From positions 2,001,001-2,065,000 of the forward strand of contig WPIO01000034.1 in the NCBI GenBank assembly GCA_009760855.2: a stretch of 64,000 nt of DNA. The letters are read 5' to 3'. Below the pieces are notes generated by a model that ran no database searches, was not told the origin of the DNA, and saw only the letters and a list, made by a program, of their open reading frames with translations. This document shows, piece by piece, positions 52,620 to 63,100 of this stretch (its first letter is position 1; each line of letters starts with the position of its first letter). Origin of the DNA: Cristatella mucedo (taxonomy: Eukaryota; Bryozoa; Phylactolaemata; Cristatellidae). The translations under genes were made by a program, and so were the position numbers.

Positions 52620-53910
52620 AGGCAGCCCTTCACAAATCCGCACATTTGCGGCATAAGCAGGGACATCCATCTCGTAGTTCCCGGGCCTCTTTATAGTCTC
52701 TTCCTGCTGAAGAGTTAGTTGGATGCGACGCCTTTCGAGTTACGGTACTTTTGTGGCACTGAATAGCTTCCTGTGCCACTTGTTTTTCTCATTGATGGAG
52801 CACAATCTGTGTAGAAAGAAAATGCAAAATAATTTAATTTCAAAATTAAATTTAAAAATGTGTTTTTAAAGTGGGTATAAAGCTAACTCTGTAAAATGTA
52901 TATGCGTATGACTCTGGCGTAGACTCGGGGTGCTAATAGCTTGAGTAATGCGTTACGTGGCGCCGGCATTGAACGTTGCCCGTGTATGCTCGTGCTAGCA
53001 TGCGGTAAAGTTTTCTGAAAAATATCTGTCCGCAATCGGAATTTTACTTCGTCGTACCAACTCTTCCTAGGCAATTCGCTGCGGCAGCTGTGAGGTCTAT
53101 GTGCCCGCTACTGACCTTTATTTCGGCCAGCCAATCGTAGGATGGTGCATTTGCTGGATAGACAGGAATTGGCTGTAGGCTTCCGAGAAAGACTCAGGAG
53201 CCAAGAAAATGCCGTCCCGGGAAAGTCCTCTACTTTTTTTAAGGTAACTACAGGAAAGGTGAAGCCGGGATGGCAGGGGGGCCTTTGAACCCCCCCCCTC
53301 CTACAGCGGGGCAGCGACGTGGGCCAACCTGTATACCTTCGCCCCCGACCGCCAACAATGACGGAAGTACATCCTAATTCGACTCAATGAGCAACCGCCG
53401 AATTCGTGTCGAATCAGCACAATTACTTTGCGCTAAAGTGTTTCACCGTTACAAGTCTTGTCCCTACGTAAAAGTTTCGCAGGTCTTGCTACCATGAATG
53501 AAAATCCTGGCTCTGACTGCTTCACGTCTGACTGCCTTCCGAGCTGATTTCTCTGGCGCCAAATAGAGCAGCCGGAAGTCTTCACCATACGGAAGTGGAA
53601 GCGTGTTTGCATAAGTCAACGCTCCGCTGAGCCGAACGGTGTTGCGAAAGCCTTCTAAATCAACCTAGTATGTACTCCCATTTGTCGAAATACGAAACAG
53701 GAAAGCCTTCATTGTGTTTACTTGAAATGTATCGTTCTCGCTGATTCCGTGCTTTGAGATCCAAGAGCGATTCAGGCTGAGAGGTCTTCGAGGACGGGAA
53801 ATATCGGACGCTTAAATCCCGTCGACCGAGGCAGTGGCATGAGTGCTGGTGAGCTTAATCCCTCGTGGGACTGGCTCAGGGAGCGGCAGTGCCCGAAAAT
53901 ACTCGTCTTG
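52620..53910. other. Spacer sequence without recognised genes
   Basis: Only short ORFs are present. A G-run/C-run pair occurs at 53,274-53,300 (GGGGGG, then CCCCCCCC) and could form a local hairpin. Confidence 0.45.
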
Positions 53911-53914
53911 GCTT

Positions 53915-55019
53915 CCCCTTGGAGTAGGGGGGTGCAGGTAGTTAGTGTATTTCCTACACCCCTTGGAGTAGGGGGTGTAGGTAGTTAGTGTATTTCCTAC
54001 ACCCCTTGGAGTAGGGGGGTGTAGGTAGTTAGTGTATTTCCTACACCCCTTGGAGTAGGGGGGTGCAGGTAGTTAGCGTATTTCCTACACCCCTTGGAGT
54101 AGGGGGGTGCAGGTAGTTAGTGTATTTCCTAAACCCCTTGGAGTAGGGGGGTGCAGGTAGTTAGTGTATTTCCTACACCCCTTGGAGTAGGGGGGTGCAG
54201 GTAGTTAGTGTATTTCCTACACCCCTTGGAGTAGGGGGGTGCAGGTAGTTAGTGTATTTCCTACACCCCTTGGAGTAGGGGGTGCAGGTAGTTAGTGTAT
54301 TTCCTACACCCCTTGGAGTAGGGGGGTGCAGGTAGTTAGTGTATTTCCTACACCCCTTGGAGTAGGGGGGTGCAGGTAGTTAGCGTATTTCCTACACCCC
54401 TTGGAGTAGGGGGGTGCAGGTAGTTAGCGTATTTCCTACACCCCTTGGAGTAGGGTGGGTGCAGGTAGTTAGCGTATTTCCTACACCCCTTGGAGTAGGG
54501 GGGTGCAGGTAGTTAGCGTATTTCCTACACCCCTTGGAGTAGGGGGGTGCAGGTAGTTATTCCTACACCCCTTGGAGTAGGGGGGTGCAGGTAGTTAGCG
54601 TATTTCCTACACCCCTTGGAGTAGGGGGGTGCAGGTAGTTATTCCTACACCCCTTGGAGTAGGGGGGTGCAGGTAGTTAGCGTATTTCCTACACCCCTTG
54701 GAGTAGGGGGTGCAGGTAGTTAGCGTATTTCCTACACCCCTTGGAGTAGGGGGGTGCAGGTAGTTAGCGTATTTCCTACACCCCTTGGAGTAGGGGGGTG
54801 CAGGTAGTTAGCGTATTTCCTACACCCCTTGGAGTAGGGGGGTGCAGGTAGTTAGTGTATTTCCTACACCCCTTGGAGTAGGGGGGTGCAGGTAGTTAGT
54901 GTATTTCCTACACCCCTTGGAGTAGGGGGGTGCAGGTAGTGTATTTCCTACACCCCTTGGAGTAGGGGGTGCAGGTAGTTAGTGTATTTCCTACACCCCT
55001 TGGAGTAGGGGGGTGCAGG
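53915..55019. repeat. Minisatellite, about 26 copies of a 45-bp unit
   Basis: I count 26 occurrences of CCTTGGAGTAG. The typical unit is 45 bp and contains CTACACCCC, TTGGAGTA, GGGGGGTGCAGGTAGTTAG and TGTATTTC. Variants include TGTAG/TGCAG, AGTG/AGCG, five or six G, and shortened units lacking the GCGTATTT part. Copies are nearly identical, implying recent expansion or homogenisation. There is no coding frame. Confidence 0.98.
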
Positions 55020-55700
55020 AAAAAAGACCCGCCTCGAAGAAATGCGCGGGGCACTCATCATTCATGCTCATTTCCAGAGGTCTCATAGCATCATAGATAT
55101 CTAAACGCAAATAACGAACAGAGTATATTTACCTATAAACTCGGAGCAGTCGAATTTATATTTTGATGCTTTGTACACAGAAAAACCGTGACCACGAATG
55201 TTCTGAGTGATCGGAACATCAACAGGTGTGGAAAACCTGTTTTAATGCAATTCCTAACTAGCGTAATGTGATAACTTTATTATGCAATTATGCACTCCGA
55301 AATCAGTGCTTTGATATCAGTTCTGTAATGCAGACTTTGAAAAAAGGCGTTTAAACATGCTCCGGATATTTCTCTTGGGTGTGTGTGTGTGTTTTTAATA
55401 TACCTTGTCCCTCTTTGGAAGTTCGATAGCCCATTTGGTGTTACAGCCACGTTTCCCTGAAGATGCTGCAGAAGTCAGATAGTGTCCGGGCAGGCTTTTC
55501 GCGTAGCGCACCTCCGGCGTTACGCTTAAACTCGTTTCCCCGTCCCTTTTTTATGGGTTGCTGCTCTGGAAACGGCTGCTAGATCGGCACCAGATCCGAT
55601 GTGCAGGTACGGGGACGACGACTTTCCAAAGGCGCAGCCATTATTTGCTGAAGAGAGCAACGGTGACTTCGAATGCACCGAAGTGCGTCATTCTAGTTAA
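55020..55700. other. Spacer sequence between minisatellite and hairpin
   Basis: No gene, RNA or repeat supported, apart from a short (GT)n run at about 55,380-55,392. Confidence 0.45.
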
Positions 55701-55711
55701 CATAACATAAC

Positions 55712-55781
55712 ATACTTTGAGATTCTCCGGGGAATAGGTTCGGCCATGAAGGTCGTTAGTTCCTGGAGAATCTCAAAGTAT
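55712..55781. repeat. 70-nt inverted repeat forming a long hairpin
   Basis: ATACTTTGAGATTCTCC (55,712-55,728) is the exact reverse complement of 55,765-55,781. Pairing continues inward with GGGGAAT against AGTTCCT (one mismatch, G-U pairs) and CGGCC against GGTCG around an ATGAA loop. That gives about 28 base pairs in all. The size and shape fit an animal microRNA precursor, but a small terminal-inverted-repeat transposon is an alternative. Confidence 0.95.
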
Positions 55782-55789
55782 CGTATAGT

Positions 55790-56550
55790 ATTACGTATAT
55801 AATCTCAAATTATCTCAACATATTAATGAGTTCTCATGGCAAGCCACGCTGGAGGTACGTCGATTGCTGATTACTTGTCTGGGCATAATTTAATATTTAG
55901 GCAAGGTGACATCGGCGACGTAGATTTGCATGCCGCAGTCATGATATGTGCGCCATGGTTTTATTTCGGCGCTACTTTGAACGAGTGCGAGGCAAAGTTA
56001 GTGCTAGCGTCTTTTCAGTGGCACTGAAGTAAATCTTGCAGCATAAACAAAATAATTCCAATTTTATGTCTATACTGTAGAGACGCTGGCGAGATGTGTA
56101 CCTTTCAAGCCTAGCGTGCCCATAGTCGTGTGGCACCTTAATGTATAGCTAGCACCGGGTGCGCGTTCGGTACGTCCGGTACGTCCGGGCTCGCCGGATC
56201 AGCATTGGGGTGCCGAAAAGGCTGACACAGTCCCCCCCCCCCAGAAAGTGTTCGGCCCACGTTCGCAATGCGCCCGAGAGCTGGTGGCACTTTTTCGCTC
56301 GCGAGCATTTCGGCATTTCGGCATTGAGCGAAAGCAGTCTTCGAATGACCGCAGACGCCACCCGAAGCTCCGCGGTCCCATTCCGCCGTTCGCCGCAGTT
56401 TCCGCGGCAGAGCGCTAGACGATTGTGACGTCGTAAGCGCCGCTCACGACTTCGTGAAGGCGACTTGGATTATTCCGAGAGAGGCTTCCTAATCGCCGCG
56501 GATCGACGCCCAGCCTCATGGACAACGCAGGCAAGTCGGGCGCTCGCGAT
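55790..56550. other. Upstream flank of FAM78
   Basis: The AT-rich sequence becomes GC-rich from about 56,150. A short ORF at 55,836-56,027 has no recognisable motif. A 10-C run lies near 56,233. Confidence 0.45.
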
Positions 56551-56729
56551 GCAGCTTCCGGTCACGCCGTTGGCGCCGCTCCGGAGACCCGTCGGCTCTG
56601 GATCCTTGGCACCGATACGCCAAAAGCTCGCTACGAGTCCACTCTGGTCGGCTTGGAAAGCCGCCGGCAGCGCTGAGAGAGGCGCACTCGCAAGGAACGC
56701 GGCGCACCGGTCGGCGTCAGCGCGGCGCG
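56551..56729. repeat. 179-bp direct duplication, copy 1
   Basis: It matches 58,639-58,817 with no indels and four differences by eye (about 98% identity). It lies about 180 bp upstream of the FAM78 start codon. Both copies stay open in more than one frame, but no frame is clearly favoured. Confidence 0.95.
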
Positions 56730-56907
56730 GCGCGCGACTCCCGGGGGCAGCTCTCCGAGTCCTGGCGCGAGCTCTCGGTTGGTGCCGCATCCGTGGCGGC
56801 GGCGGCGGCGGCGGCGGTGGTTGACAGCTGCCGTTGCCGCTTCTGTCGCTGCAGCCAGCCAGCAGCCGCGCCCGCCGAGCGGCTACGAGGTGAGCCAGCG
56901 CTCGCCG

Positions 56908-57101
56908 ATGGCCGTCGTCACCGCCGCCGCCGCCGCCCCATCGTCCGCGGTCGGCAAGCAGTCGATTCTTCGAGCCTGCAACGCCGCGCCGCTGTCGACG
57001 ACGGCGCAGTGCCTGCGCGGCGAGCCTACGTCGTCCGTGGTTTTCCGCTCGTTCGACGATCACGAGGAGTGCGACTGGGAATCGCCGCGCTTGCGCCTGA
57101 A
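56908..57101 (+). CDS. FAM78: FAM78 exon 1
   Basis: Starting at ATG 56,908 it reads MAVVTAAAAAPSSAVGKQS, then LRACNAAPLSTTAQCLRG and DDHEECDWESPRLRL. It ends at the strong donor GTGAGT in phase 2. The frame is open further upstream, so an earlier start is possible. This part is lineage-specific and not recognisable in vertebrate FAM78. Confidence 0.65.
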
Positions 57102-60100
57102 GTGAGTCGCCCGCTTGGCCGCCTCGTAGTGGCAGCGGGCAGCTCAGACCAGCGTCGGTCGTCAAAGCGGCGGTTGGTCGTCTGCTATCGAGAGCGCCAC
57201 CTAGCGGACCCGCGAGCTATACTCACTTCCGCTTTTCTCGGCTGCCAGTAAGGCGTAATCGTGCACGAGTCCTGTGCGGCGAGCGAGCGAGCGAGCGAGC
57301 GAGCGAGCGATAGGGGCGGTGGCATCGCTAGCGGCCGTGCGTGCATTCTGGCCAGGCTCCTCGCTGGCGATGGCTTTCGGAGCGCGGCGAACCGTCCGCT
57401 ACCGTCGAGCGAGCGTGCGACGCTCCGCAAGCTCGCAGTGAACTCGTAGATCGAGCTGATCGAGCGAGCGCGGCGGCGGCCTCGCGTCTGACAGGGTGGT
57501 GCTGTCCGCGGGTACCGACTCGTACGATGCGCCCGCGGTCATCCACGAGATGAGGCGGAATGTCGAGAGGCAAATCGCGGTGAACGGCAACACCATATAC
57601 GTCGGTAAGCTAGCCGCGGCGGATCTCATTGCATTCGCGATGCATTGTCGCCAGAGCGCGGCCGGGGTCCGCGAAGCAGCGCCAGCGCTCGCCCAGCCCG
57701 ACCTCGCGTCGCGGCGAAGCACAGAAGCACACACGTCGTCAGGCGCCGATCGGGCGTTGTCGCGCTCTCGGCGCCGTACGCCGGCGCTTCGCGTACGCCG
57801 CCGTACGGCGGCGCTTCGCGTACGTCCGCTCCTCGCAATTCGCAGCGACCCCGCGGCGGCGACGACGGCCTCGAGCGCCGGCGCTTTGCGGGCCGCCTCT
57901 CGAGCGCCGTCCGAGCAGCCTGCGTCGTGCTCGACCCCGCGTCAGCAAACGTAAAGGGGCTAGAAAGAGATTGAGTTCTCTAAGGGTGCTATTTCATATG
58001 TATTATTATTACTTTTATTATTATTATTATCATCAGTATTATCAGTACACGTTCAGTCGACGAGCCCGACCGGCGACTCACAAATCGTTTACCACGCCGA
58101 AGCCGGAAGGGGTGGGGTGGGTGGGGTCGGCGAGGTGGGATAGAGGGCGCGAGGCAGACGGCACGCAGTAGGGCGCGCGGCAGACGGCATGCGCGTCGAT
58201 CGCAAGACGGCGGCATCGCGGTCGGCGGCGGCTCCCGCTTTGCCCTCGGCCTAACGACATCGCTCGCGCCACGTCGCTCGCCCCGCGAAGGCGAGAGAGA
58301 CGTGACGCTGGCGCGCAGCGAGAGCCGACAGCTACGAAGCCGTAGAATCGCTCGCTTTCGAAGGAGTGTTCTTGCGTCGACTGGCACGCGCCTGAGACCC
58401 GTGTCCGCTGGCCATTTGCAGTGCGATCACCAGACAAGAGCGGCGGCTATCAGCTGTCGCAAGGCTACGAATTTCTCAAATACAACATTCGGCATTTCAG
58501 GTGAGCGTCGAGCGTGGCCGCTCGAAATTAAAAGCGAGCCGCTCGTCTGCTCGGAAGGCGCAAGTCGCTTAGCCGGTGCATGCAGCGCTGCCGGAAAGAA
58601 ACCGGCGAATGAGAATCCGCTATGAAAATGTACTTGGCGCAGCTTCCGGTCACGCCGTTGGCGCCGCTCCGGAGATCCGTCGGCTCTGGATCCTTGGCAC
58701 CGATACGCCAAAAGCTCGCTCCGAGTCCACTCTGGTCGGCTTGGAAAGCCGCCGGCAGCGCTGAGAGAGGCGCTCTCGCAAGGAGCGCGGCGCACCGGTC
58801 GGCGTCAGCGCGGCGCGAGTCGATCGATACAGCGAGTCCATCGGAACCTATATAATGTAACGTAATGTACCTCCGTCTGCAACTCCACCACAAAGACTAT
58901 GTGCGTGTTACGGAGCAGAATTTGTATAGCACACTTACAGCCTAAGCGGCTTTCAATCCGCATGCAGTAGCCAACAGATTTCATCTCGCACAACAAAGAA
59001 AGTGGGAAGCAAAGCAGAGTCAGGAGAGCAGTTGGAGTAGTGAGTAGCATGGAAGTAGAAGCACAGGACCGCTGAAAAGGATAAGCCATAGTCGGTAGCA
59101 TGAGAGTAGTTTTCGTTTTGTAAGAATTTTGAAAGCGAGTTCCATAGTCTAGGACCTTCGGAGCTAAAGCTTGTGTCTCCAACTATCTATAAGCGGAGGA
59201 ATGGAACAGCTACTTTATTGTCCACACAGGACCTGAGGGCGCGAACAGGCTGAAACTGGTGCAGCAGTTCAGCTAGGTACGAAGGAGCCAAGCCGTGGCC
59301 TTGGCCTTGTGGGTCAGCGTAAGAACTTTTCTCTGCATCCTTTGATCAATCGGCATCCATCCAAGCTCTTTTAGCAAAGGAGACGCGTGGTCAAACCTCT
59401 GGGACTTGGACTAGCCTTGCAGCCGTATTCATGGCCAGCTGCAGTGGCCTAGTTGCTTTTTTTTGATAGCCTAGCCAAAATAAAATTACAATAATCAAGC
59501 CAAGACAGAATTGAGGAGCTAGTTACATTTTTTCAAGCCACCATGGAAGACAGCTCCTTATCTTAGAAAGGGATTGGACGTGATGGCATGCTGTAGAAGC
59601 AGTCATCTGAATGTAGCTTTTAAAATTAGGTAGCTGTCGAAAACGACACATAAATTTCGAGCAATGGTAATGGTCATACAACAGCATAACCTATTAGAAT
59701 GGCAAAGCCTTCTAATACAGCCACACGCTGAATGTATCCTACGAGAACCAGTTAAGTTTATCGTCATTTAGTTTCAAGAAATTGTCCGATCGGAAAGGAT
59801 TGAAAGGCAAGGCAAGGCAAGCATTCAGTTTATCAGTTGCTCCAGCAGATTCCGACGGTTTTCATTGCAAATACAGCTGAGTATCATCGGCATAAAATTG
59901 ATATCCTATTCCACGGGCCTTAATCGTTTCTCCTAGAGGTTGAATATTATTAGAGAATAACAAGGGACCGAGGACGGACCTTTGAGGGACTCCACGGGTG
60001 ACTCGTCTTGTGGGTGAGACTTGACCTCCACACGACACGGATTGAACACGATCAGACGAGTACGATTTAAACCATGCCAGTGCATTGTCTGCCAGACCGA

Positions 60101-63100
60101 TCGTGATCAATCTTACTCGGCCTTCGGTCGGTGCCTTCTTCGCTTCGCGGCTTCTATCTGCCGCGCTGGTTTGGTTCAGTGGTTAAGGTGGTCGCCTCAA
60201 CCAAGTTCGAGGTGAATGCATTTGAAGCCGAGGTTGTGGGATCGAGCCCTGTTGCATATATGTGAAGCGCTTGAATGGAGATCAAGTTTCGTTAGGACGC
60301 TATGCGAACGAAGTATACGTATTTATATTTTACTCAAACGTGAGGGCGGAGCCCACCGGCGACATTGCGGTTCCGTTGGTGAGCCTCACTGGCTACGGAC
60401 GAGGTCGAGCCGAATCTGAGAGCGCGCTGATTCGGGACTGCGAAGATCGCGTCAGCTCATGCTCGCTCACACTCTTTGGCCACAGTGGCCACGGTGACTT
60501 TTTCACTCAAAGGATGCCACAACCCCGCTTCCGGCCGAATGACAAACCGGGGTTGACCGCCCTCGGTTGGCCCCGGCGAAGTCTAGACGTCCGCCTAGGC
60601 AGCACGCCTGCTGCGTAGCCAGCATGAGCCCCGGATGAGGCAGTTCGCTGAGACGGCTCGGTCGGGTGTTTGCAGACGGTCAGCCGTTTCCCGTTCACGG
60701 CGGAATCTTCGCAAATACTCTCCTCGCTATCGCTATTGCTGTCGCTAGTCGCCGCCACGAATGCCGCGGAGTCATAGCGTCACGGTGGATACGCTAAACA
60801 GTGCTGGATGTAGTCAGCTTTGAATGACGCTGCGGGACTGAAATTAACATCTTGGGAGATGATTCTAGGTCTGGAGCAGTGCCGAGCAACCAATAGCGGA
60901 CCACATGTTGAACGAGCCTATTAAAGACAACTGACCTGCCTTGCGAAGCATTTAACAATTCCGTAGGCAAAAATTATTTCCATAACACTCTAGCAGGACT
61001 AAATCTCTTCTGTACGCACTTTAATTAAGCTGAAAATTGAGTATCTCTACGAATTAAAGCGAGAAAGTCCGCCACGTGGCAAGACGGCACACTTGCGTCA
61101 CGTGGCAAGATGGCGCACTTCCGTCAAGCGGCAAGATGACACAGCGTTGTCGTCCGCGACGAAACTACTACGACTCAGTGAAGCGAGACCACACGCTGTC
61201 CTGAGTGAGCTGCCATCGGCAGCTGATCATCGATTTTGGCATGTACCATTTCAGCGCGCATAAGCACAATAACTGCATTTCACACGCATGGAGCAAAGGC
61301 TGCGAGGAGGGAAAAGTGGGCTGCTAGTATTTTTCAAAAGGTTCAAGGACTGCCGAAGAGTTTCCTGCTTCTGAAGTATAGGAGCCGAACGCACCGTCTT
61401 AAAAAGAGTTCGGACGCGGCTAGAGGCGCGTCTAGACAACGACGCTTTTACGTCACGGTGCGCCGCTGCCCCAGGGTGGGTACTGGTGTGATTACCAGAG
61501 CTGGTACGCTTTCGCGACGTGCAGTCTTTCCTTTAGCGAGCGGCGTCTGCGGCGCTGGCGGCAACATGTCAAGACAGCAGTCTCGCACCTGGTCTCGCGA
61601 TTTGCTTTCACAATTCTAATATTATTGACAACACAAATCACACGAAGAACTACGCGAGGCTGGTAGCAAAGGATCGGATGAGCTCGAAGCAGACCAAAGC
61701 GGCGGGGCGCGAGCCTGGCTCGTGGAAGACGGCGGCCGCAAAATGGCGCGAAACGCATTCCGACTGAAGAGTCGTTGGGTTGCCAATGGCAATTAATCGT
61801 GGCGTTGAGGGTCGAGGTCATCAGCACGTCGCAGCACGTCGTTTCCCTGTTGCAGTGCCACAGCCAACGTTCGCATTCATAAATTTCCGTCCAACTTCGT
61901 CGATCCAGTCACGGGTGCCGAGACGGCAGACGATTCTTTCAAGATCGGCTGGATAACTGCATGCAACTACAGCGACGTGAAATGCTCGTACGACTACAGC
62001 GACGAGCGAGGATTCGTACTCATACGGCCGGCTCCGCTACACCGCAACGAAGGTGCGGTGAGTGACTCCAAGATGGCCGACGACCAGCAGTTTCCCTGGG
62101 CGAACGTCATTGCGGTCGGTCGGTTCAGCAGGTCTCGGCCTCACGGCACCGTACATTTGGACGACGTCGCATACACCAGTCCGGAGATAGCCTTCAGGCA
62201 CAACGACGGCAAGCTATCGAGGGTGCGTCACAGCCAGGGCTACACGACGTGGCTCGTCGCACACAACACGAAATTGGACTGCCACGGCAAAGGTGAAACC
62301 CACCGCCGCCGCCGCCGCCACCGCACCACCGCCACTCGCTCTCACATTTGCATGCCAATCGACCGACTTGCTTGCTTTGTTCGACCGGCTGCATCTCGCT
62401 GAAGGACTGGTCGAGGGATTGGCTCCCAGCGAGCCCATTACCCAGCGAGACTGTTCCTACTGCCAACTATGGCACATCTTTTTCAGCGGTCCTGAGCTGC
62501 TACTTCTATGCTACTCACTACCTCAACTGACGAATCACAGGGACCCACTTAAGGCTGTCATAAATAGGTGTGTTTTTAAGTTCTTTTTAAATGTGGTCAA
62601 GTCAGGGGGATGTTCTGACGCAAGTCGGGAGGGAGTTCCAGGCTTTGGGAGCATGCGAACTAAATGCACCGTCTCCATAGAATTTGAGGTTTGTACAAGG
62701 AATTGGTAGACTGCTGGATTCCGAAAAGCGGGTGGTGCGATGCTTGGCCTGGTGGGGGAGTAGATCTGAGGCCCGCCACGGCTTGGCTCCTTCGTACCTA
62801 GCTGAACTGCTGCATCAGATTCAGCCTGTTCGCTCCCTCAGGTCCTGTGTGGACAATAAATTAGCTGTCCCATTCCCCCGCTTAAAGACAGTTGGCGACA
62901 GAAGCTTTAGCTCTGCAGGTTCTAGACTGTGCAACTAGCTTCCACAATTCTTACGCAACGACAACTACTCTCCAACTGCCGACTATGGCACATCTTTTTC
63001 AGCGGTCCTGAACTGCTACTTCTATGCTACTCACTACCTCAACTGCCCTCCTGACTCTGCTATGCTTCCCACTTTCTCTCTGTTGCGTGAGACGAAGTCT

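Larger units (their letters stand above)
56150..57490 (+). promoter_or_regulatory. GC- and CpG-rich region around the FAM78 first exon
   Basis: From about 56,150 onward the sequence is conspicuously GC- and CpG-rich compared with the window. It includes CGG/CCG runs (near 56,800 and 56,925) and a (GCGA)n run at 57,278-57,310. It surrounds the first coding exon of FAM78, as a CpG-rich promoter would. No TATA box is seen. Confidence 0.4.

Noticed and set aside
53915-55019. CRISPR-like regular array
   Set aside because: The units are head-to-tail copies without unique spacers, in an animal genome with introns; it is a minisatellite.
56470-57165. 231-codon minus frame across the FAM78 first exon
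   Set aside because: It is Pro/Arg-rich and arises from high GC content. The plus-strand exon with a strong GTGAGT donor and phase-consistent downstream exons explains the region better.
60160-60320. Functional tRNA gene
   Set aside because: A and B boxes are present, but no cloverleaf or acceptor stem can be drawn, and related copies occur elsewhere with the same tail; it is a SINE.
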